From DATKMS01 sp041497995 (GTDB taxonomy: Bacteria > Desulfobacterota > Binatia > HRBIN30), in contig JBGQHM010000240.1 of NCBI GenBank assembly GCA_041497995.1, forward strand, positions 1-10,395: a DNA stretch of 10,395 nucleotides, given 5' to 3'. The notes beneath the pieces are model-generated. The model was not told the origin of the DNA. It saw only the letters and a list, made by a program, of their open reading frames with translations, and did not search any database. A program made the translations under genes and the position numbers. This document shows positions 5,927-10,395 of this stretch, in pieces (positions within the stretch are counted from its first letter, which is position 1; each line of letters starts with the position of its first letter).

Positions 5927-7318
5927 ATGACTCCACCGCGACAGACGCGCAGCGGCGGGCGGCGCTCGCGTATTCCATCGGGCCGTATCGAGCGCCTGGC
6001 GCGCATTGGCTGGTTGGCTGGGGAGGTCGCGCTCGGCGGCATTGCGGAGGGTGCCCGCCGGATGCTGGGCGCCAGCTCGGAGGCGGCGAACGTCTTCCTG
6101 ACTGCGACGAACGCCGACCGCCTGGCGAAGCGGCTCTCGGGCATGCGCGGCGCGGCGATGAAGCTCGGCCAGATGCTGTCGCTGGAAGGCGATGACTTCT
6201 TGCCGACGGAGGTGACACAGGCCCTGTCGATCCTGCGGTCCGATGCGGACGCCATGCCCGAAGCACAGCTGCGCCGCGTGCTCGGCCGCGCCTACGGCCG
6301 CGGCTGGCAGCAGCGCTTCCGCGACTTCGGGATCGAGCCGATCGCGGCGGCGTCGATCGGCCAGGTGCACTACGCGGTTACGACCGACGGACGTGAGCTG
6401 GCCCTGAAGATCCAATACCCCGGCGTGTCGAAGAGCATCGACAGCGACGTCGACAACCTGGCGAGCGTGCTGCGCCTGTCGCGACTGTTGCCCGGCGATC
6501 TCGACTTGTCCGGAGTCCTCGCTGAAGCCAAGCGCCAGCTACGGCAAGAGGCCGACTACCGCATGGAGGCGGAACACCTGCGGCGCTACCACGCATTGCT
6601 AGCGGACGAACCCGCTTGTGTCGTGCCGCAGGTACACGATGAGCTGACGACTGCGCACATTCTGGCCATGGACTACGTGCGTGGCACGCCGCTCGACGCC
6701 GTCGGCCGCCAGCCGCAAGCGGTGCGCGATCGCATCGGCACCTTTCTCTACCGGTTGCTCTTCCGCGAGCTGTTCGAGTTCCGCTTCATGCAAACGGACC
6801 CGAACTTCGCGAACTACTTACTCACCGATGACGCGGCAACGGTTGCCTTGCTCGACCTGGGTTCCGCGCGGGTCATTTCTGAATCCCTGTCGGCGCGCTA
6901 CGCACGGCTCTTTCGCGGCTTGCAGTCGGCCGACCGCCGCGGCGTGGAAGACGCGATGTGCAGTATCGGGTTCTTCGAGGCGGGAGAGCGTCCGGACCGC
7001 GTGCAAAGCCTGGTCGATCTGTTTCTGCTCGGGTGCGAGCCGTTCCACCTGCGTGGCCCGTACGACTTCGGGAAGACCGAGGTCCCGGCGCGGCTACGGA
7101 CGATCGGGACGGAGCTGACCCTCAAGAAGGGGTTCCTGCGGCCGCCGCCGCCGGAGACGATTTTCCTGCACCGCAAGATCGGCGGCACGTTTCTGCTGTG
7201 CGCCCGTCTCGGCGCGCGCGTCGACGTCTACGCCGCTCTCGACACCGTGCTCAGTGCGCACGCGGGAGAAGCACTGCGCCGCGCGCGCCAGGGCGCACTC
7301 GGCGCGACCGGTACCTGA
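5927..7318 (+). CDS. ABC1/UbiB-family atypical kinase, COQ8/ADCK3-like
   Basis: This 463-residue protein has the landmarks of the ABC1/UbiB protein-kinase-like family. KLGQ is at 79-82 (the KxGQ motif unique to the family) and the alanine-rich loop AAASIGQVH at 140-148 replaces the usual glycine loop. The invariant lysine is K161 in ALKIQYPGV, followed by QEADYRMEA (207-215). The catalytic loop is MQTDPNFAN with D291 and N296, and the metal-binding aspartate is D310. The FRFMQTDPN block, the DVDNL region and the C-terminal PPPETIFLHRKIGGTFLLCARL match eukaryotic COQ8/ADCK3 better than classical UbiB, whose loop is HADPHPGN. The DFG-type motif is DLGS. The family supports ubiquinone or isoprenoid-lipid metabolism as an ATPase. 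No C-terminal membrane helices like those of E. coli UbiB are evident. The start at 5927 has GAGG nine bases upstream. The gene ends convergently with msrA. Confidence 0.9.
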   Translation: MTPPRQTRSGGRRSRIPSGRIERLARIGWLAGEVALGGIAEGARRMLGASSEAANVFLTATNADRLAKRLSGMRGAAMKLGQMLSLEGDDFLPTEVTQALSILRSDADAMPEAQLRRVLGRAYGRGWQQRFRDFGIEPIAAASIGQVHYAVTTDGRELALKIQYPGVSKSIDSDVDNLASVLRLSRLLPGDLDLSGVLAEAKRQLRQEADYRMEAEHLRRYHALLADEPACVVPQVHDELTTAHILAMDYVRGTPLDAVGRQPQAVRDRIGTFLYRLLFRELFEFRFMQTDPNFANYLLTDDAATVALLDLGSARVISESLSARYARLFRGLQSADRRGVEDAMCSIGFFEAGERPDRVQSLVDLFLLGCEPFHLRGPYDFGKTEVPARLRTIGTELTLKKGFLRPPPPETIFLHRKIGGTFLLCARLGARVDVYAALDTVLSAHAGEALRRARQGALGATGT

Positions 7319-7333
7319 ACGCCAGCTTCAGGT
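7313..7333. terminator. hairpin across the convergent kinase/msrA stop codons
   Basis: ACCTGAA (7313-7319), a seven-base loop and TTCAGGT (7327-7333) form a perfect 7-bp stem. Its arms contain the stop codons of both convergent genes, which end only nine bases apart. It may act as a bidirectional end signal, but no T-run is present on either side. Confidence 0.4.
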
Positions 7334-7978
7334 GCTCGCCGCAAGACCGGTCGGACAGCTGACGCCTGTCCCGCCAAGGCCACAGTAGCCACCCGGGTTC
7401 TTCTCCAAATACTGCTGATGGTACTCCTCGGCGTAGTAGAACTCCGGCGCAGGGAGAATCTCGGTCGTAATCACTCCGTAGCCGGCTTTGGCCAGCATGG
7501 CCTGGTACGCTTCGCGTGACGCTTCCGCCGCCCGCCGCTGCGCCTCGCTGGAGTAGTAGATGCCGGAGCGGTACTGCGTACCGACGTCGTTGCCTTGCCG
7601 CATCCCCTGCGTCGGGTTGTGGTTTTCCCAGAACACCTTCAGCAACGCGTCGTAGCTGATCACTTGCGGATCGAAGACCACGCGCACGACTTCGTTGTGC
7701 CCGGTCATGCCGCTGCACACCTCGCGGTAGCTCGGGTTCGGCGTATGCCCGACGGCGTAGCCGACCGCCGTCGTGTAGACACCGGGCACGCTCCAGAACT
7801 TGCGTTCGGCGCCCCAGAAGCAGCCCATACCAAAGAGCGCCAGCTCCATGCTCGCGGGAAACGGCGGCTCCAGCCGGGCGCCGTTGATGAAATGCTCCGC
7901 CGGTACCCGCATCCGTTCCGCCCGCCCGGGCAGCGCCTCCTCGCGTGTCGGTATGCGTAGCTTGTCTCTCAGAGCCAT
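7328..7978 (-). CDS. msrA: peptide-methionine (S)-S-oxide reductase MsrA
   Basis: This 216-residue enzyme reduces the S-epimer of methionine sulfoxide in proteins and free methionine, recycling through thioredoxin. The catalytic motif GCFWG is at 52-56 with C53 as nucleophile. Downstream are the conserved GYAVGHTPNPSYREVCSGMTGHNEVVRVVFDP block (73-104), FWENHNPTQGMRQGNDVGTQYRSGIYY (116-142) and EYHQQYLEKNPGGYC. Two C-terminal cysteines, C199 and C208, are the resolving pair, so this is the three-cysteine E. coli type with an N-terminal extension of about 45 residues (ALRDKLRIPTREEALPGR...), not the short form. The start at 7978 has GGAGG just upstream; a further in-frame ATG at 8020 lacks support. 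No signal peptide is seen, so it is cytoplasmic. It lies 66 bases downstream of the propeller gene on the same strand, and the two may share a transcript. Confidence 0.96.
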   Translation of the reverse strand: MALRDKLRIPTREEALPGRAERMRVPAEHFINGARLEPPFPASMELALFGMGCFWGAERKFWSVPGVYTTAVGYAVGHTPNPSYREVCSGMTGHNEVVRVVFDPQVISYDALLKVFWENHNPTQGMRQGNDVGTQYRSGIYYSSEAQRRAAEASREAYQAMLAKAGYGVITTEILPAPEFYYAEEYHQQYLEKNPGGYCGLGGTGVSCPTGLAAST

Positions 7979-8044
7979 GGTCCCTCCGTTGGAAGAACTC
8001 AGCTTAGCAGAACACTGCACTAGAGGAACGCTAGCACTGGTGGA

Positions 8045-9223
8045 CTACTGGCAGGCTTCCATGGCGTTCGCCACTCCTTCTACGATCTCATTTACATCGA
8101 TGAGCCCGTTGCCGTCCGCGTCTCCCAAAGGGCACGCTGAGCCGGTCAGAATTCCCAACGAGCTGTTGACCATGACGATGAGATCACCGATCGTCACACC
8201 ACCGTCGCCATTGCAGTCTCCCACGCAGACGGGTCCGTTCAATCCTACCCGTCCGATGTGGTCTCCCATCAGCTCCGTGAACCAGACATTGCCGTCGGGT
8301 CCGGCGGCGATGCCACTCGGTTTGCTGTCGGCGGTGGGGACGGGGAACTCGGTGATGACACCCTCCGGTGTGATGCGCCCGATACGGTTGCCTTGAAACT
8401 CGGTGAACCACAGATTGCCGTCGGAGCCGGCGGCGATCTCCATGGGCTGGCTTGCTGCAGTTGGGATTGCAAACTCAGTGACGTCGCCATCGACGCTGAT
8501 CCGGCCGATCTGGTTGGCTTGGAACTCGGTAAACCACAGCGCACCATCTGCGCCGCTTACGATACCAGCAGGGCCTTGGTCACCGGGCGGCAATGGGAAC
8601 TCGGCAATCGTCCCGGGATTGGCGGGTGCCAACTGCCCGATCTGGTTGCCGGTATACTCGGTGAACCAGAGGTTGCCATCAGGGCCTACGGTGATGCCGA
8701 AGGGGCGGCCGGTCGGGGTCGGAACGGAAAAGCTGGTCATGATGCCGCTTGGGGTCACTCGGACGATCTGGTTGCCGTCCATCGCTGCGAACCAGAGGTT
8801 GCCGTCCGGTCCTGCGGCAATCCCGCTCGGCTGGCTCGGGTTGGTTGGCGTAGGGAACTCAGTGATATCGCCGCCGGGGGTGATACGCCCGATCTTGTTG
8901 GCGGCGCTCTCGGTAAACCAGACATTGCCGTCCGGGCCAGCGACAATATGCCCGACTCCCGCCGTCGCGGTAGAAATGTCGAACTCGGTGAGGAACCCGT
9001 TCACCGTGATTGTGCCGATGCGGTTCGAGTTGAACTCCGTGAACCACAGGTTGCCGTCCGGACCGCTCACGATTGCGGCTGCCTGACTATTTGGGACCAG
9101 TAAGAACTCGTGGGTCGACGGTTCCGGTTGGGCGTTGACGGCACGCCCAGATAGCGCAGTGGCAACGGCGAGCGCCAGACCGACCTGCAGGACATGCGTC
9201 ACTGTCTGTGCCGTGGCTTTCAT
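8045..9223 (-). CDS. exported seven-bladed Vgb-like beta-propeller with C-terminal dockerin/EF-hand-like module
   Basis: This 392-residue protein begins with a signal peptide (MKATAQ..., hydrophobic core VLQVGLALAVATAL, probable cleavage after AVNA at 28-31). Seven propeller repeats follow, each with a G-x-DG-x-(L/V)WF(T/A)(E/A) core at residues 54, 96, 138, 180, 224, 266 and 308. Spacing is 42 residues, except 44 between the fourth and fifth. This matches the virginiamycin B lyase fold. The P-x-G-I positions carry S, F or A (PMEI in one blade) and almost no histidines, so streptogramin lyase activity is unlikely. Residues 333-391 hold two calcium-type loops, DCNGDGGVTIGD (336-347) and DADGNGLIDVNE (368-379), flanked by cysteines 333, 337, 364 and 391. 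It is likely a secreted binding or structural protein. The start at 9223 has a GGGAGGG ribosome binding site five to six bases upstream; an ATG ten codons earlier lacks support. Confidence 0.9.
   Translation of the reverse strand: MKATAQTVTHVLQVGLALAVATALSGRAVNAQPEPSTHEFLLVPNSQAAAIVSGPDGNLWFTEFNSNRIGTITVNGFLTEFDISTATAGVGHIVAGPDGNVWFTESAANKIGRITPGGDITEFPTPTNPSQPSGIAAGPDGNLWFAAMDGNQIVRVTPSGIMTSFSVPTPTGRPFGITVGPDGNLWFTEYTGNQIGQLAPANPGTIAEFPLPPGDQGPAGIVSGADGALWFTEFQANQIGRISVDGDVTEFAIPTAASQPMEIAAGSDGNLWFTEFQGNRIGRITPEGVITEFPVPTADSKPSGIAAGPDGNVWFTELMGDHIGRVGLNGPVCVGDCNGDGGVTIGDLIVMVNSSLGILTGSACPLGDADGNGLIDVNEIVEGVANAMEACQ
8234..9076. repeat. seven tandem about 126-bp coding repeats (propeller blades)
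   Basis: The DNA repeats with a 126-bp period, once 132 bp, in phase with the 42-residue blades. The most conserved part of each unit encodes GPDGNLWFTE. Read on the plus strand it gives GTGAACCA(G/C)A(G/C)(A/G)TTGCC-like cores. Units differ by many substitutions, so the array is old rather than a recent expansion. Confidence 0.8.
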
Positions 9224-9430
9224 AATTCCCTCCCGGAGCGGTCCTGTGAGCATAGGGTGTGCCTTCCTGAGATCGATGCCTTTCGAATGGGTATGCGACG
9301 TCTTCCTGGAGACGACGGCGTCGTGATCCAGCAGAAAGTCTTACAAGGCTTCAAGGTAAAAATTGCAGGGGAGGGCGGCTTGACTCCCGGCGGATCGCGG
9401 CCGACGGTAGAACCCGTCAAAGGAGCAGCC
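9224..9430. other. divergent intergenic region between propeller and P450 genes
   Basis: About 200 bases separate the two divergent starts and should hold both promoters. The clearest structure is an interrupted hairpin at 9306-9331. A short AT-richer patch lies around 9335-9366 (for example GGTAAAAATTGC). I found no promoter pair with good spacing. A TTGACT at about 9380 has no suitable -10 at 16-18 bases. Confidence 0.4.
9306..9331. promoter_or_regulatory. interrupted inverted repeat, possible operator
   Basis: CTGGA (9306-9310) pairs with TCCAG (9327-9331), and inside it ACGAC (9312-9316) pairs with GTCGT (9320-9324) around GGC. A 1x2 internal loop separates the two five-bp stems. It sits about 100 bases upstream of the P450 start and about 85 from the propeller start. 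It could be a regulator site or a leader hairpin. No regulator gene is adjacent in the window. Confidence 0.3.
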
Positions 9431-10395
9431 ATGACTCTCGCGGATATCGACGTGCTCGACCACGCAGTCTATGCCCGCAGCGGCCCGCCGCACGATCTCT
9501 TTCGCCGCTTGCGAAACGAGGATCCCGTGCACTGGCACCCCGAGAGAGACGGGCCCGGATTCTGGGCGATCACGAAGTACGATGACGTGGTGCGGGTGTC
9601 GCGTGACTCGGCGACGTTCTCGTCGGCACTCGGCGGGACTATGGTGGCCGATACCCCTGACGAAGCATTGGCGATGCTGCGCGTGATGATGCTCAACATG
9701 GACCCGCCGCAGCACACCAAGCTGCGGCTGCTGGTGAACAAGGGCTTCACGCCGCGCATGGTGGCGCAGCTGCACGACCGCATCCACGCGCTGGCGCGTG
9801 ACATCGTCGGCCGCGTGGCGCCGCGCGGTGTCTGCGATTTCGTCGCCGACGTAGCGGGCGAGCTGCCATCATACGTGATCGCCGAGCTGGTGGGCATCCC
9901 GCTCGATGATGGACGGCAGCTCTATCGCCTCACCGAGCGGATGCACACGGCGGCGCCGACGGACGAGGGCAAGGCGGACGTGGTGGCTGCGGTGGCGGAG
10001 ATGATGACGTACTCCGACGCGGTGCGCGCCGCGAAGCGGGCGCGACCTGGCAACGACATCGCGAGCGCGCTGCTTGCCGCGGAGGTCGACGGCGAACGGC
10101 TGAGCGAATTCGAGTTCGACATGTTCTTCATGCTGCTCATCAACGCGGGCGGCGATACGACGCGCAACCTGGTGTCAGGCGGGATGCTGGCATTGCTCGA
10201 GCACCCCGCGCAGCACGCACAGCTCGTGGCGGACCTCAGCCTGTTGCCAGCTGCGATCGAAGAGATGCTGCGCTATTGCACGCCGGTGATCTACTTCCGC
10301 CGCACGGCAACGCGCGACACCGAGCTGCGCGGCCGTCGGATCAAGGCCGGCGACAAGGTCGTGCTGTTCTACAGCTCGGCGAACCGCGACGAGGA
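9431..10395 (+). CDS. cytochrome P450, CYP124/125/142-like (C-terminus beyond window)
   Basis: The first 321 residues of a bacterial class I cytochrome P450 are present; the heme-cysteine region (FG..HxCxG) lies past the right edge. The ATG at 9431 has AAAGGAG five bases upstream. Recognisable parts are the N-terminal FWAITKYDDVVRVSRD (44-59), the C-helix region NMDPPQHTKLRLLVNKGFTPRMV (89-111), and the I-helix INAGGDTTRN (237-246) with the oxygen-activating D-T pair. The K-helix ExxR is EEML-R (277-281), followed by FRRTATRDTELRGRRIKAGD and FYSSANRDE. The TTRN after the acid and the FRRTATRDTEL block resemble mycobacterial CYP124/125/142 enzymes, which oxidise sterol side chains or methyl-branched lipids at the terminal carbon. 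Redox partners are not in the window. The substrate assignment is an inference; the family is certain. Confidence 0.93.
   Translation, partial: MTLADIDVLDHAVYARSGPPHDLFRRLRNEDPVHWHPERDGPGFWAITKYDDVVRVSRDSATFSSALGGTMVADTPDEALAMLRVMMLNMDPPQHTKLRLLVNKGFTPRMVAQLHDRIHALARDIVGRVAPRGVCDFVADVAGELPSYVIAELVGIPLDDGRQLYRLTERMHTAAPTDEGKADVVAAVAEMMTYSDAVRAAKRARPGNDIASALLAAEVDGERLSEFEFDMFFMLLINAGGDTTRNLVSGGMLALLEHPAQHAQLVADLSLLPAAIEEMLRYCTPVIYFRRTATRDTELRGRRIKAGDKVVLFYSSANRDE

Noticed and set aside
8234..9076. CRISPR-like or satellite repeat array
   Set aside because: The repeats are coding, with a 126-bp period in phase with protein blades and heavily diverged, with no constant short repeat and unique spacers.
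8258..9103. Long plus-strand open frames (281 and 227 codons) opposite the propeller gene
   Set aside because: They mirror the repeat period of the real gene, have no recognisable domain or ribosome binding site, and the minus-strand protein is fully coherent with signal peptide, blades and tail.
8045..9223. Calling the propeller a streptogramin-inactivating lyase (antibiotic resistance)
   Set aside because: Only the fold matches. Histidines expected for catalysis are not seen at the repeat positions, and a dockerin-like tail is atypical for Vgb.
9379..9412. TTGACT ... TAGAAC as a P450 promoter
   Set aside because: The spacing between the two boxes is about 22 bases, outside the normal 16-18.

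Overview
This is a GC-rich bacterial chromosomal window with eleven protein-coding genes, two of them cut by the window edges. Most starts have a clear GGAGG-type ribosome binding site. I see no tRNA, rRNA, CRISPR array, insertion sequence or phage gene. The organism looks like a free-living Gram-negative with an aerobic lipid/terpenoid-type metabolism. One hint of lineage is the secreted beta-propeller ending in a cysteine-flanked pair of EF-hand/dockerin-like loops. As I recall, that tail is common in Binatota/Desulfobacterota-like and some other uncultured soil or marine groups. The assignment is an inference and is weak.

Positions 1-4065 hold a TetR-centred locus. On the minus strand run tetR (3186-2482), a membrane acyltransferase-3 protein with a C-terminal DUF2147 domain (2485-791), a 67-residue two-helix membrane protein (756-553) and a class I SAM methyltransferase (494 to beyond position 1). 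tetR and the acyltransferase gene overlap by ATGA, and the other gaps are short, so these four probably form one operon. A membrane di-iron fatty acid hydroxylase/sterol desaturase family gene (3289-4065) runs divergently. Between the two transcription units lies a 19-bp palindrome (3202-3220) inside a plausible tetR promoter. The set of hydroxylase, O-acyltransferase and methyltransferase suggests a TetR-controlled lipid or terpenoid tailoring pathway with unknown substrate.

Positions 4066-5724 hold a second regulator-target pair. A PPOX-family flavin split-barrel protein (minus) and a WYL-domain regulator (plus) diverge around a perfect 11-bp inverted repeat (4668-4694). Two hairpins sit where the hydroxylase and PPOX genes converge, and a bulged hairpin with a T-run follows the WYL gene.

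Positions 5725-9223 hold an ABC1/UbiB-type atypical kinase that resembles mitochondrial COQ8/ADCK3 more than classical UbiB. It converges on msrA (methionine sulfoxide reductase A). Next to msrA on the same strand is an exported seven-bladed Vgb-like beta-propeller with a calcium-binding-type tail.

Positions 9224-10395 hold a divergent intergenic region with an interrupted hairpin and then a cytochrome P450 (plus) of the CYP124/125/142 type. It is truncated at the right edge before the heme-binding cysteine.

Most genes are recognisable family members. The most unusual items are the acyltransferase-DUF2147 fusion, the TetR-governed tailoring cluster with a probably leaderless tetR, the COQ8-like kinase and the propeller-dockerin protein.
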